DNA of 64,000 bases. It comes from Kiritimatiellia bacterium (GTDB taxonomy: Bacteria > Verrucomicrobiota > Kiritimatiellia > CAIVKH01). The stretch's first letter is position 1. Each line of letters opens with the position of its first letter. Below are positions 50,931-61,599 of the stretch, one piece after another. The stretch spans positions 395,761 through 459,760 of the forward strand of contig JAOSKE010000003.1 in the NCBI GenBank assembly GCA_027493775.1, read 5' to 3'. The position numbers and the translations under genes were made by a program. The notes under the pieces are model-generated. The model ran no database searches. It was not told where the DNA came from and saw nothing but the letters and a program-made list of their open reading frames with translations.

Positions 50931-51751
50931 CCGCCACCCCACGCGAACGCATTTCAGCTTGCGTCATTGTCTTCAACGAAGAGAAGAAGATACGGCGCTG
51001 TCTGGAAAGCCTTACCTGGTGCGACGAAATCGTCGTCCTCGATAGCTTCAGCACCGACCACACGCTGGATATTTGTCGCGAATACACAAATCGCATCTTC
51101 CAGCACGTCTGGCTCGGCTACGTCGGACAGCGCAACAAAGTCCGCACCATGGCACGATACAACTGGATTTTGAACATTGATTCCGACGAGGAGGTTTCCC
51201 CGGGATTGCGCGGAGAAATACTGGAAGAATTTACGGATGGCGCACCGGACTATTACGGCTATGAGTTCCCGAGGCAGGTGTTCTACCTCGGAAAATGGAT
51301 CCGACACGGCGAATGGTATCCCGATGTGAAACTGCGCCTTTTTCACAAGGATTACGGACGCTCCGAAGGCGAGGAACCGCACGACAAAGTGGTTGTGAAC
51401 GGAAATGTCAAACGCCTCAAAAATCCGTTGTGGCACTATACTTACGATGATCTGCGGGATCATCTCGACACACTCGACCGATTCTCAACCATTTCCGCCC
51501 GTCAAAAATTCGTCCAGAATCCGCGCTTCCGTCCGCTGGATTTGCTCACCCGCCCACCGTTGCGATTCTTCAAAGGTTATTTTTTGAAGCACGGTTTTCT
51601 TGACGGCTGGCACGGGCTTGTCATCGCCATCACCAGCTCTTTCGGCGTATTTATGAAATACGCAAAACTCTGGGAGCTGGCGCTGCGTAAAAAGCGCGCT
51701 TTTCATCAATTTCCCGACGAAGGCACAGCACCCGGAGCGCGCGGGCAATGA
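50927..51751 (+). CDS. Glycosyltransferase family 2 (LPS core WaaE/KdtX-like)
   Basis: 'ISACVIVFNEEKKIRRCLESLTWCDEIVVLDSFSTDHTLDI', 'WILNIDSDEEVSPGL'. Confidence 0.85.
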   Translation: MTATPRERISACVIVFNEEKKIRRCLESLTWCDEIVVLDSFSTDHTLDICREYTNRIFQHVWLGYVGQRNKVRTMARYNWILNIDSDEEVSPGLRGEILEEFTDGAPDYYGYEFPRQVFYLGKWIRHGEWYPDVKLRLFHKDYGRSEGEEPHDKVVVNGNVKRLKNPLWHYTYDDLRDHLDTLDRFSTISARQKFVQNPRFRPLDLLTRPPLRFFKGYFLKHGFLDGWHGLVIAITSSFGVFMKYAKLWELALRKKRAFHQFPDEGTAPGARGQ

Positions 51752-52550
51752 AACAGACGCCATTTCGATACACGCCCCCCTCTTCCGCCGACTCATCTTT
51801 ATGGCTGGACTCGCTTTGTGTGCGCTGACCGCGCGTGGCGAATCCGTCGAGTTATACGGGCGCCTCGAGCAGTTCACGTGGAAAGAATTTATTGAAGGCG
51901 ACCGGATACTGAAGGAAGACGGGCCGCGCGTCGGCGTGGGTGTGCGCGGGATCATCGAAAACTTTAACGCATGGCGTCTGGGATTGCGCGCGGAAGGGGT
52001 GATCGGCTCCGTGGACTACGACGGCATGACCATGGGCGGCGAGCCGGCAAAGGATAAAACGGACTATCTCGGTTTGCGCGCCGAAATCTACTCGCTCCTT
52101 GTCCGCCCTTCGGACAACGCGATCAATGTCCATCCGATTCTCGGCATCGGCTCGCGCTACTGGGTGCGCCGTCTGGCGCAGGGAATACCTGATCGCGGCG
52201 GCTATGACGAGGGCTGGCTGATGGTCTATGGCCAACTTGGGGCGCAGATTCAATGCGCGATCGCACCTGATGCGCAGCTTTACGCAAATGCCATCTTCCG
52301 GCCCGCAATCTACAACACGACCTATTACAGCATCGAACTGGACGATGAGGAAACCTTCTGGCTCAAACCGGGCAAACGTCCGACATGGGAAGTGGAAGCG
52401 GGCCTCGCCATCGCGCGTGTCCGATTCTCCGTCTTTTACGAAACTCTTTCCTTCAGCGAATCGAACGTCCACGTGGTTCCGCCACTGGAGGCATTCCAAC
52501 CAAAATCCGAAGGCAAGATCATCGGCGCGCAAATCGGGGTTCTCTGGTAG
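51748..52550 (+). CDS. Secreted/outer-membrane hypothetical protein (start may be 51748 with a frameshift in C6, or 51801)
   Basis: ORF 51801..52550. Adding one C in the run at 51775-51780 joins an ATGA-overlapping start: MKQTPFRYTPPLFRRLIFMAGLALCALTARGES. Confidence 0.55.
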
Positions 52551-52687
52551 CCGCAGACGCAATCACTACGGAAGTGTTAATTTTTCATTTCGCCCATCAG
52601 GATCAACCGGAAACCGATGCCGATCGAGATTCTACAAAAGGCAGTATGGGGGTTGAGAAATCCGCTCAACTGGCGCATCATAAATAA

Positions 52688-53702
52688 ATGAAGGCATGGC
52701 AGGAAACGACACAGATTTGCGTTGAGCTGGAACGGCTTTTTGCGGCGGGTCAATCGGCGGCGCTCGCAACGTTATTTAAAATCGAAGGTTCTTCCTACCG
52801 TCGCCCCGGCGCGAAGTTATTAATCCGAGCCGATGGCTCGATGCTCGGGCAGGTCAGCGGCGGCTGTCTGGAAAGCGATCTCTGCGAGCGGGCAAAAAAC
52901 ATGCTCGCTGGCAACGCGACGCCGGAACGGGTCCACTACGACACCAGCGCGGACGAGGAAATGCTCTGGGGTCTCGGTCTCGGGTGCGATGGCCGTCTTG
53001 ATATCCTTCTCCAACCGCTCCATCCAGCGCACGACGCGGCGACGGTGGGCGAGCTTCGCGCACGGCTCGGCGGCACGGAAGATTTTTCGATTCACACAAT
53101 CCTTGATGGCGCCGATGCGGGAACAATCACCCTCGCCGCGCCGCGCACAACGCCAAAATCTGAAATTGTCACGACCGGAAACGTTCGCACCTTTGAAGAC
53201 CACCTCGCCGCGCCGCCCGACCTCGTGCTAATCGGCGCGGGCGATGATGCGATCCCACTCGTGTCACTTGCGGCGGAAGCGGGATTTCGAGTGACCATGG
53301 TGGACCATCGCTCCGCTTATTTGACGAAAACGCGCTTTCCGTCCGCGCATAAAATGATTCGAGCGCGCCCGGATAATGTCCCCGACTCCATCCCGCGCGA
53401 CGCAAACACCTTCATTATTGCCAAAAATCACGCACTGTTGATGGACAAGGCGTGGGCCACCTTTTTTCGCGGCCACCGACGTTCGCTACATCGGTCTGCT
53501 CGGCCCCACATCGCGGCGCGACGACATCATCGCAAGTCTTCCACCCGCTGTCCTTCCCCGCACATACGGCCCATCAGGGCTTGATATCAAGGCCGAAGGC
53601 TCCGAGCAAATTGCCATCAGCATCGTCGCCGAACTCCTCGCTGTTTATTCCGGGCGCACGGGCGGTTTCCTCCGCCTGCGCAAAGGTTCCATCTACAGCT
53701 AA
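52688..53702 (+). CDS. XdhC/CoxI-family protein, frameshifted at T6 (about 53463-53468)
   Basis: 'FKIEGSSYRRPGAKLLIRADGSMLGQVSGGCLESDL', 'GAGDDAIPLVSLAAEAGFRVTMVDHR'; removing one T gives 'ATFFAATDVRYIGLLGPTSRRDDIIA'. Confidence 0.85.
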
Positions 53703-53872
53703 AGCCCGCAAGTCGCGCAGGGCAAGGCAAGGCAGCGTTGCGAAACGAAATCGTCTTCTCGCTTTGCAAATGGGCGCACGCGCTTTAGTATGCGCGGAAG
53801 TTCCGGCGGGGAATGAGTCTCGCTGGCTGCTTTTTGTGTTGCTTGTTTTTCTATGATTGAAAGCGAGGTTCT

Positions 53873-55462
53873 ATGAGCCAAGAGCAAGTCCCCTTCCCGA
53901 ACGGTGACCGTCCCGACACCCACATCAGCACACTTCTTGCAGTCGCATGCGCACTGACACTCGATGTACTCCTTTTCGCAGCGCTCTCCCCGCTCAAGGG
54001 AACCTTCATCCGCGACCTGTTCATCGAACGCAACGGCTGGGACTGGGGGCGCGTGGTCTTCCAGTTCGCAACCATGTTCATGTTCTTCATGTCCTCCATG
54101 ACGATTTTCCTGAAGCGTCAAAAAATCAGGAAAGAATTCAAACTCATCCAGAACCTGCCGCTGCCCGACGATCTCGACATGAATGACGACAACCGCCTGG
54201 TCACGGTCTATAACGAGATCACAAGCCTCCCGAATTGGGAAAAGAGCATCGTCTATACGCGCGTGATCCGCGTTCTCGCAATGTGGATGAACACACACGA
54301 TTTTGAGCGCACCAGCGCCTACACCCGTGAAAATAGCGAGATGGATACCTTCGGCGCGGACGCATCCTTCCGCGCAAACCGTCTTTACATCTGGGCGATG
54401 CCGCTGCTGGGCTTTCTCGGCACGGTGTACGGCGTCAGCTATGGTATCGGCGGCTTTGCAGAATTTTTGCGTGGCGACGTTTCCGCTGAGGACATCAAGT
54501 TTCAGGTCGGCTTGATTACCCAGGGCTTGGCCGTCGCATTTTATACCACCCTCGTCGGCTTGTGGGCCGCTGGTGGCGCGGCGTTCCCAAGCATGGGCGG
54601 AGAGCGGCGCGAAGAGGTGCTGTTCGGAGAGATTGACGCGATCATAGAGGAGCGTCTCATCTCGCGGATGCCGTCCGCGAAGCGCCTTGAGTTCCCGGTC
54701 GAAAGCATCAACGCGATGCGCGAGGACATCGGACACATGGCGAGCGCGATGACCGCGCCGCTGAACGATCTTGTGGCCTCCATCGAAGAGGGCTTTCGTC
54801 GTCTGCCCAGCCCACAACGTTATGAAGAGGTGTTCGCAAATGCGATCGCCCAAGCGGGCGATATCATTAAGGACAAATACAGCGAGTTTCAGATTCGCTA
54901 CGAAATTCGCGTCGGCGAGCTTGGCGACCAGTTGGCAGGCCGACTGAACGCAGTCTCCGACACCTTCCGCGTAGGGACGGAATCCATCGCACAGCAACTC
55001 GAAGCACAGGCGCGCGTGATTGAGGCGAGCGGAACAAAATCGGTCGAGCAGCAGTCTGCTGCAGTCCAAAGCTATCTCGGCACACTCAATCAGGCGAGCG
55101 AGCGCGAGGCCGCGCGTTGGAGGGAAGTCGCTGACGACCTTCGCAAGCAAGTGGGCGACGCCGCATCGCAACTAGGCCAATCCGTACAGGCGCTGCGCGA
55201 GGCTTCCTCACTCGCGGCGCGCGGCGCAGATGAAGCCGCGCGTGGGCTGGCCAACCAAATGACGCGACTGGTGGATGTAGGCTCACGCATCGAATCCCTG
55301 CTGCAGGCGACGCGCGCTGTCGAAATCGCACTAGGCGACATTGCAGGGGCGCAAAACTTCCAGTTGGCGATGACGGAGCTGCGCTCACACCTGCAAACGA
55401 CGGACGAGCTGGTGAAGCGCTTGTCGAAGCCGCGCCAGATCACACTCACCGAGTCACACTAA
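53873..55462 (+). CDS. MotA/TolQ/ExbB-family proton channel protein with long coiled-coil-like C-terminal tail
   Basis: 'RLYIWAMPLLGFLGTVYGVSYGIGGFAEF...DIKFQVGLITQGLAVAFYTTLVGLWAAG' followed by about 250 aa of Ala/Glu/Arg/Gln-rich helix. Confidence 0.75.
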   Translation: MSQEQVPFPNGDRPDTHISTLLAVACALTLDVLLFAALSPLKGTFIRDLFIERNGWDWGRVVFQFATMFMFFMSSMTIFLKRQKIRKEFKLIQNLPLPDDLDMNDDNRLVTVYNEITSLPNWEKSIVYTRVIRVLAMWMNTHDFERTSAYTRENSEMDTFGADASFRANRLYIWAMPLLGFLGTVYGVSYGIGGFAEFLRGDVSAEDIKFQVGLITQGLAVAFYTTLVGLWAAGGAAFPSMGGERREEVLFGEIDAIIEERLISRMPSAKRLEFPVESINAMREDIGHMASAMTAPLNDLVASIEEGFRRLPSPQRYEEVFANAIAQAGDIIKDKYSEFQIRYEIRVGELGDQLAGRLNAVSDTFRVGTESIAQQLEAQARVIEASGTKSVEQQSAAVQSYLGTLNQASEREAARWREVADDLRKQVGDAASQLGQSVQALREASSLAARGADEAARGLANQMTRLVDVGSRIESLLQATRAVEIALGDIAGAQNFQLAMTELRSHLQTTDELVKRLSKPRQITLTESH

Positions 55463-55484
55463 AGGATCGGGCAAGAACAGCGCC

Positions 55485-55985
55485 ATGCGTCGGCCACCCA
55501 AACGAGAGTTCAAAATCGAGATGACACCCTTTCTCGATTCGCTCGTCATTATGATGAGCCTGATCTGCCTTGTCCTGGTTGTCATGATTATACCGGTCAT
55601 TCAAAATCCGAAACAATTTAACGTCCTCTCATTCGAGAAGCTGATTAGAACCAAACGGAATCCGTTACGCGAGTTACAGCCGACCTACATAGATTGCCGA
55701 CCGGATCGCGCGGTGATCATCCCCGGCGACGAGGAGGTTACCATCGAGGATTTGGTCCAGTCCGGCAACGCAATTGACCGACTATTCGCGCGTGTACAGG
55801 CCCACTCCGACACGCAGTACATCATCTTGCTGGCGCGGCCCGGCTCGTTGCCGGTATATCGCCACTTGCGCAAAGAATTGCTTCGTCGCGGCATCGCCGC
55901 CGGCGCGGACGTGCTTGATATGAATGCAGTGCTTGATTGGCGAAAAGAAATGCGCGAGCTGAACATCACGCTGCCGGAGACCTGA
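55485..55985 (+). CDS. ExbD/TolR-like protein 1
   Basis: 'FKIEMTPFLDSLVIMMSLICLVLVVMIIP', single TM with Asp, plus periplasmic domain. Confidence 0.7.
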   Translation: MRRPPKREFKIEMTPFLDSLVIMMSLICLVLVVMIIPVIQNPKQFNVLSFEKLIRTKRNPLRELQPTYIDCRPDRAVIIPGDEEVTIEDLVQSGNAIDRLFARVQAHSDTQYIILLARPGSLPVYRHLRKELLRRGIAAGADVLDMNAVLDWRKEMRELNITLPET

Positions 55986-55990
55986 TTCCC

Positions 55991-56624
55991 ATGGCAAGGC
56001 GACCAGAAAAGAAAGAGCCGGAACTGAACGTCACATCGTTCTGCGACATCATCACCGTCTCCATTGTCGCCCTGTTCATGGTCATGGTCATCGTCACCGA
56101 CCTTGCGCTTCGCACGCCGAAAGTGCGCCCCACTCCGCTCGCGCTCGACACCACAAACTCGCCGGTCTATGTGGAATGCCGGGGCAATCAGCTATATCCC
56201 ATAGATCGTGTCGAAATCACCACCGCCATGCGGACCGCCACGGTCGAAATGCGCGCGAAGGCGTTAAGCGGCGATACCAACGTAATGGCCCAGGCCATGT
56301 CGCAGGATGTCGGGAACGAGTACTATCGTTTAGACAACAGCTTTATGATGATGGGCGTCATCGCCCTCGCCCCGCGGCCCAACATTGAGGGACTACCTCC
56401 ACCAGATGACGAACATCCCAACGGCCCATTTGACCGCATCCTCAAAATCCTCAACACCAACCAACACTACCTCGTCTATCTGGTGCGCGACGATTCCTTC
56501 GACGCCTTTCGCAAAGGCGCGCAATGCGGCAACGCAGAACGGATTCATCTCCGGGTGGGAGTATCTCGACAGGAATGAATTGATCACATTCGAAGGCATG
56601 TTCAGCCGCGTCAAGGCGGAGTAG
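55991..56624 (+). CDS. ExbD/TolR-like protein 2, frameshifted near 56515
   Basis: 'PELNVTSFCDIITVSIVALFMVMVIVTDLAL'; C-terminus joins ORF 56385..56624 ('RNAATQNGFISGWEYLDRNELITF') after removing one G. Confidence 0.7.
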
Positions 56625-57849
56625 GCGCTTCGCCCACCTGCGGGGCAACCCGCTCATTCATCGCCTGCAACCGCGCCGACATATCGCGAAGAAGTCGTTG
56701 CACGATCGCCGGATTCTCCTGAAGAATCATATCCATATTGCGCTCTGAAATAGCCACCAACTCCGTTTCTGGTTCGACCACCGTCGCCGTAGCGGAGCGC
56801 CGCGCACCGAGCAACATGGACATCTCTCCGAAATAATCACCCGCACGAAACACGCTCAACTCGAGATTCGCGCGAGATAAACGAACGGCGCCACTTCGCA
56901 CAAAATACATTTCTCCGCCCTCATCGCCTTCCCGAAAAAGAATCTCTTCGTTTTCGGGATGCCGCAGGAACGGCGCCAACAACCGACGCGACGCGCGGGG
57001 GATGGATGAGGTATCCGCTAAAAATCCGCGAAGAAGCACCGCCTCGCGGCGACGCATATTCGCCGCAAATTCCGCACCGAATAAAAGAACGGCAAACGTA
57101 TAATAGGCCCAAACGAGCAGAAGGAACACCGCCTTCAATGATCCGAACGCGTATCCGAAGTTCGGGTTAAATTCGATCAGCAATCCGAACAGAGGACGGA
57201 TCACCGACATCAGCAACGCCGCCGTGAACGCGCCCGCCGCGGCCTCCCGCCAGCGCAGGTGCACCGGCGCAAAAATTTTGTAGGCCGCCACAATGACCGC
57301 CGCCGACAACAACCACGCGAACATGGCGTGCAGACCCTTGACCATCTGCGTCAATTCAATCGGCAAAGCAATGAGCAAAATGCGACTAATAATCAGGAGA
57401 AGGAAGAGTACCAAGAGCGAAAGCACCACAACCAAATCCACAAGCTTCGCCAACCAGAACGCCGGGCGGCGCGTTCCCTTGAAAATATCCACAATCGCGT
57501 TTCTGAACGCCCCCGCAAACGGCGTCATGGACCACAGCAGAATCACGAAGCCGACAATTCCCCACACCCGCCGATGCGCCAGCAGCGCCAGCTCTCGCAA
57601 CAGCGCGTCATCAAACGCTGGAAAGAATTCTTCGATCTGTTCCTGCAAGGCGGTGAATATTGCGTCCGACGACGCAACGACCCAGCTCAGGAGAAAAATC
57701 AGAATCAACAACAACGGCATCAGGGACAAAAAGCCGTAATACGCCAGCGTCGCCGCCGTCTCCAGATTCCGGTTTCGCGAAAACGACCGGAAGCTCTCGC
57801 GCAAAACAAGAAACAGCGCCGCCAGTCCTCGAGACAGAGAAAACGTCAT
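56611..57849 (-). CDS. YihY/BrkB-family inner membrane protein fused to C-terminal cyclic-nucleotide-binding (Crp-like) domain
   Basis: 'ETAATLAYYGFLSLMPLLLILIFLLS', 'WREAAAGAFTAALLMSVIRPLFG'; C-term 'ENEEILFREGDEGGEMYFVRSGAVRLSR..LSVFRAGDYFGEMSMLLGARRSATATVVEPETELVAISE'. Confidence 0.85.
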   Translation of the reverse strand: MTFSLSRGLAALFLVLRESFRSFSRNRNLETAATLAYYGFLSLMPLLLILIFLLSWVVASSDAIFTALQEQIEEFFPAFDDALLRELALLAHRRVWGIVGFVILLWSMTPFAGAFRNAIVDIFKGTRRPAFWLAKLVDLVVVLSLLVLFLLLIISRILLIALPIELTQMVKGLHAMFAWLLSAAVIVAAYKIFAPVHLRWREAAAGAFTAALLMSVIRPLFGLLIEFNPNFGYAFGSLKAVFLLLVWAYYTFAVLLFGAEFAANMRRREAVLLRGFLADTSSIPRASRRLLAPFLRHPENEEILFREGDEGGEMYFVRSGAVRLSRANLELSVFRAGDYFGEMSMLLGARRSATATVVEPETELVAISERNMDMILQENPAIVQRLLRDMSARLQAMNERVAPQVGEAPTPP

Positions 57850-58102
57850 GCCGAAATCGTACTACAAGCCACCCGAGAATAGAAATCCGTTCCATTACCT
57901 CTCTGCCCGCACAGCGATAGCCCAAGCGGCGCCGCAGGCGCCGAAAAGGGCGGGTATTCGTTGCGTATAAATATATGATCAGCGAACTCAGCCGTCCGAC
58001 AAACAACACACGGGGGAGGTTTCACTTTTGTCGGCTGACCGTGATGTTATCCTTAAGCGACAGGGGTTTCACAAACCAAACAAGCAGAAAAGGGCCGCGA
58101 TC

Positions 58103-58966
58103 ATGCGACCGAATAAAATCGGACATAAATTCATCGTCAATTTTACACCGACCGGAATGATTCCCACTCGGGAGATGACTCCGCATGTCCCGCTTACGCC
58201 CAAAGAAATCGTGGCGGAAGTTTTGGCTGCGAGGGAATACGGCATCTCAATGGTTCATTTGCACGCGCGCGGCCCTGACGGACAGCCGACTCCGGACAAG
58301 AATATCTATCGCGAAATCATTGATGGGGTTCGCGATATTGACAGCGAACTCGTAATTTGTGTTTCAACCAGCGGACGCAACTGGCCGGAGTTCGAAAAGC
58401 GCGCGGAGTGTCTCATGCTTGAGGGCGACTCGAAGCCCGACATGGCAAGCCTGACGCTGAGCTCGCTCAACTTCAACACGCAGGCGAGCATAAACAGCCC
58501 ACAGACCATTCAGATGCTGGCGCAAACCATGCTGGAGCGCGGCATCAAGCCCGAACTTGAAGCCTTCGACATCGGGATGATTAATTACGCCAAATATCTC
58601 CTCTCCAAAAATCTTCTTCAACCGCCACTCTACTTCAATCTGATCCTTGGAAATATCGCTTGCGCGCAGGCGAGCATTCTAAATCTCGGCGTCATGCTTC
58701 AGGAGCTTCCGGAGGGCGCATTCTGGTCCGCCGGAGGCGTCGGCGATGCGCAACTAAAAATGAACGCCAACGCAATGATCAACGGCGGAGGCGCGCGCGT
58801 CGGATTGGAGGACAACATTTGGCTCACGTCCAAACGCGACAAACTGGCAACCAATTTCGATCTGCTCCGCAGAGTTCAAACCATCGCGCAGGCGCTTGAA
58901 TTGGAGTATGCAACGCCTGCCGATGTTCGCGGTTATTTGAATCTGCATCGTACCGCCCATGCCTAA
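58103..58966 (+). CDS. BKACE-family protein (3-keto-5-aminohexanoate cleavage enzyme-like, DUF849)
   Basis: 'FIVNFTPTGMIPTREMTPHVPLTPKEIVAEVLAAREYGISMVHLHARGPDGQPTPD', 'EAFDIGMINYA', 'GGGARVGLEDNIW'. Confidence 0.85.
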   Translation: MRPNKIGHKFIVNFTPTGMIPTREMTPHVPLTPKEIVAEVLAAREYGISMVHLHARGPDGQPTPDKNIYREIIDGVRDIDSELVICVSTSGRNWPEFEKRAECLMLEGDSKPDMASLTLSSLNFNTQASINSPQTIQMLAQTMLERGIKPELEAFDIGMINYAKYLLSKNLLQPPLYFNLILGNIACAQASILNLGVMLQELPEGAFWSAGGVGDAQLKMNANAMINGGGARVGLEDNIWLTSKRDKLATNFDLLRRVQTIAQALELEYATPADVRGYLNLHRTAHA

Positions 58967-59720
58967 AACAGACCCCCCGTTTCTCTGTTTGATCACGCCG
59001 GTCTTCGACCCGGCCCTTGAGTCACTCACCAAGCTGGTCGCGGCGGTGAAGAAGCAAACCCTGGGAGACTTCATACACGTCATGGTGAGCAACGGGCCCT
59101 CTCCTGCAATCAAGGGATTCATTGCCAATATCGCGCGGGATGATCCCCGATTTATTTATGACGAAATCGAGGAAGAGCCGACCGGAGACTCCATCGCGAT
59201 TCTTCTTAATCTCGGGAAACGACGGAATTACGCGATGAAGAACTACGAAGCCGTGCGCTACCTCTTTCTTGATAGCGACCTGAAGATTCTCGACAACGAT
59301 TACTTTCGGAAACTGCATCTGGCTCATGCCGAAATTAAAAGGGACGTGTTCGTTACACAGGTTCAATACGCGGGACGGAGCAAAATGGTCACCTTGCCGA
59401 TATTCCCGATCCAACACAGCCGCTTGGACATAGCAAACTATTGTTTCACCCGGGCGATCGCCGAAACATACAACTATCCGACTGACTACATCGGTGTTTT
59501 TAACGACTACCGCTTTTTCTCGATGATCGCGACAGAGCACAACACGGCCATTCTTGATTTTGTGTCGGCGGAACGGGATGGAAATGCGTCCCACACGCGA
59601 CTGTCAGAATCATATCGGGAAGAGCGCAAAGAACCGCCCCCTCCGCGCGCTGGAGCGCTGACCATTCTCACGCGCCACATTCATGCGGCATTTCTGGAGA
59701 TACGAAATCGTGAAAAATGA
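58959..59720 (+). CDS. GT2-like glycosyltransferase
   Basis: 'CLITPVFDPALESLTKLVAAVKKQTLGDFIHVMVSNGP', 'RYLFLDSDLKILDNDYF'; overlaps BKACE stop. Confidence 0.7.
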   Translation: MPKTDPPFLCLITPVFDPALESLTKLVAAVKKQTLGDFIHVMVSNGPSPAIKGFIANIARDDPRFIYDEIEEEPTGDSIAILLNLGKRRNYAMKNYEAVRYLFLDSDLKILDNDYFRKLHLAHAEIKRDVFVTQVQYAGRSKMVTLPIFPIQHSRLDIANYCFTRAIAETYNYPTDYIGVFNDYRFFSMIATEHNTAILDFVSAERDGNASHTRLSESYREERKEPPPPRAGALTILTRHIHAAFLEIRNREK

Positions 59721-60333
59721 ATCTTGGACCATTTTCGGGGCTGGCGACTTGATTTGCGACATCATTGACGCGATCGAATCGAGAGGCGGACGCGCAACGC
59801 AACTGGTGCGCAACATGGAGCTTACCCGCAAAACCATTGATAAATTGCCCAATGACCTCAAGGTAATAGATCTGCCGGATTTCAAGCCGAGTGGGGAGGC
59901 TTGTTTTTTTGGGTTTTCCGATCCGAACAAAGCGCCGTTTCTGCAGCTCCTAAAGCAGTATAATCTGCGATTCTCCAACCTCGTCCATCAGTTTTCGTAT
60001 GTGCCCGCCTCTGTGGAGATGGGACAGGGAAATTTTGTCGGCGCGGGCGTCGTGCTGGCCACAAAGGTGCGCCTGGGCAACTTCAACTACATCAATCGAA
60101 TGGCCTCGCTTGGACACGACACGGAAATTGCCGACTTCAATCAGATCGGCCCCGGATGCGTCATTGCCAGCAACTGCAAGATCGGCAACCGCAACAACAT
60201 CAGCACGAACAGCGCCGTAATTACAGGGCGTTCAGTGAATGACGACATTACGGTGGGCGCCGGGGCCGTCGTGGTCCGCGACATCCGGGAAAGCGGAACC
60301 TACGTCGGAGTTCCCGCGCACAAGCTGCCATGA
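59683..60333 (+). CDS. NeuD/PglD-like sugar O-acyltransferase with left-handed beta-helix
   Basis: 'TIFGAGDLICDIIDAIESRGG', hexapeptide repeats 'GNFVGAGVVLATKVRLGNFNYINRMASLGHDTEI..GPGCVIASNCKIGNRNNISTNSAVI'. The start could be GTG at 59710. Confidence 0.8.
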   Translation: MRHFWRYEIVKNESWTIFGAGDLICDIIDAIESRGGRATQLVRNMELTRKTIDKLPNDLKVIDLPDFKPSGEACFFGFSDPNKAPFLQLLKQYNLRFSNLVHQFSYVPASVEMGQGNFVGAGVVLATKVRLGNFNYINRMASLGHDTEIADFNQIGPGCVIASNCKIGNRNNISTNSAVITGRSVNDDITVGAGAVVVRDIRESGTYVGVPAHKLP

Positions 60334-61478
60334 ACATTCCCTTCAATAGGCCAAGCTATGATGAAACCGAGGCGATGGCCGTCGCCGATGTGGTCCGCTC
60401 CGGGGCTATTGTGGGTGACGGGGCGTGGACCCAGCGAGCCACGGAAGAACTGAAACGACAACTGGGCGCAGAACATGTGCTCCTTACCCCATCCTGCACA
60501 CACGCGCTTGAACTCGCCATCATGACGCTAAACCTGCGCGGCGCAGACGAAGTCATTGTTCCGAGCTTCGCATATCCCTCCTCCGCCGCCTGTGTTCTGC
60601 GGGGAGGTGGACGCCTCGTCTTCGCCGATATCCGCGCGGACACGCTGAGTCTCGACCCCGGAGATTTCCGGCGGCGCATCACCCCAAAAACCAAGGTGGT
60701 AATCCCTCTTAATTATGCCGGGATTACCGCGGACATGAACGAACTATGCGCCGTTGCGCATGAACACGCGATAACCGTCATTGAGGACGCAGCCCAGGGA
60801 ATGGCGTCATTCTACCACGGGCGGCCGGCTGGCACGATAGGCGACATCGGCAATCTGAGTTTTCACGAGACGAAAAATTATTCCACGGGCGAGGGCGGCG
60901 CGTTTATCACCAACGACCCGGATATCGCGGCCCGGGCTGAAATCATCCGAGAGAAAGGAACAAATCGAGGGGACTTTGTACGCGGACTCACCGACAAATA
61001 TGTTTGGATCACGCCGGGAAGCAGCCTTCTGCCACCCGACACAATGGGCGCATTGCTCCTGAGCCAGCTCGCAAAACGGAAATGGATTCAGGCAACACGG
61101 AAACGTATTTACGAAGACTATGTTCATACGCTCACCCCGCTCGCCGAACGCGGGGAACTGACTCTTCCGACGATTCCCCCCGGGTCGGAGTCAAATCACC
61201 ATATTTTCCACGTGCTGATGCGCGATGCGGAGGCCTGTGATCGCGCCATCGTGTTTTTTCAGGAACGCGGAATTTCCGTCACGCGGCACTACCAACCCTT
61301 GCACCTCTCGCCCATGGGACTCGGCATGGGCTACCAACCCGGCGCACTGCCCGTCACAGAATCGCTCTACAACCGCCTCCTGAGACTGCCCATCTATCCG
61401 ACGTTGACCCAGGCGGAGCAAGAACACGTCATTCACACAATGCTTCTCTTTTTCGACCCTGCGGAGGCCCGCCAATAA
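60330..61478 (+). CDS. wecE: dTDP-4-amino-4,6-dideoxygalactose transaminase (WecE/RffA-like, DegT/DnrJ family)
   Basis: 'IPFNRPSYDETEAMAVADVVRSGAIVGDGAWTQRATEEL', 'VIEDAAQGMASFYHGRPAGTIGDIGNLSFHETKNYSTGEGGAF', 'RHYQPLHLSPMG'. Confidence 0.88.
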   Translation: MNIPFNRPSYDETEAMAVADVVRSGAIVGDGAWTQRATEELKRQLGAEHVLLTPSCTHALELAIMTLNLRGADEVIVPSFAYPSSAACVLRGGGRLVFADIRADTLSLDPGDFRRRITPKTKVVIPLNYAGITADMNELCAVAHEHAITVIEDAAQGMASFYHGRPAGTIGDIGNLSFHETKNYSTGEGGAFITNDPDIAARAEIIREKGTNRGDFVRGLTDKYVWITPGSSLLPPDTMGALLLSQLAKRKWIQATRKRIYEDYVHTLTPLAERGELTLPTIPPGSESNHHIFHVLMRDAEACDRAIVFFQERGISVTRHYQPLHLSPMGLGMGYQPGALPVTESLYNRLLRLPIYPTLTQAEQEHVIHTMLLFFDPAEARQ

Positions 61479-61599
61479 CCGCCTCTCTTCACCAATCGAA
61501 TAGGCGGTTGACGCAAATACTCAACAATAATAATTTTTGCGAAACCATAAAAATTACAGCCGTGCCCCGCTTTAACATCATTTTCGAAAAAAACAATCG

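Noticed and set aside
53699-55171. 490-aa minus-strand ORF
   Set aside because: Antisense to the ExbB-like gene; shadow ORF with no domain resemblance.
53873-56624. Zorya-type anti-phage system (ZorA/ZorB-like)
   Set aside because: A tail-bearing MotA-like protein is suggestive, but the small proteins are ExbD-like without a visible peptidoglycan-binding domain, and no ZorC/ZorD/ZorE helicase or nuclease genes flank the set.
57900-58100. Possible tRNA or small RNA in the gap between the YihY-like and BKACE genes
   Set aside because: Short GC-rich inverted repeats only (gcggcgccgcaggcgccg); no cloverleaf, T-loop or anticodon arm could be drawn.
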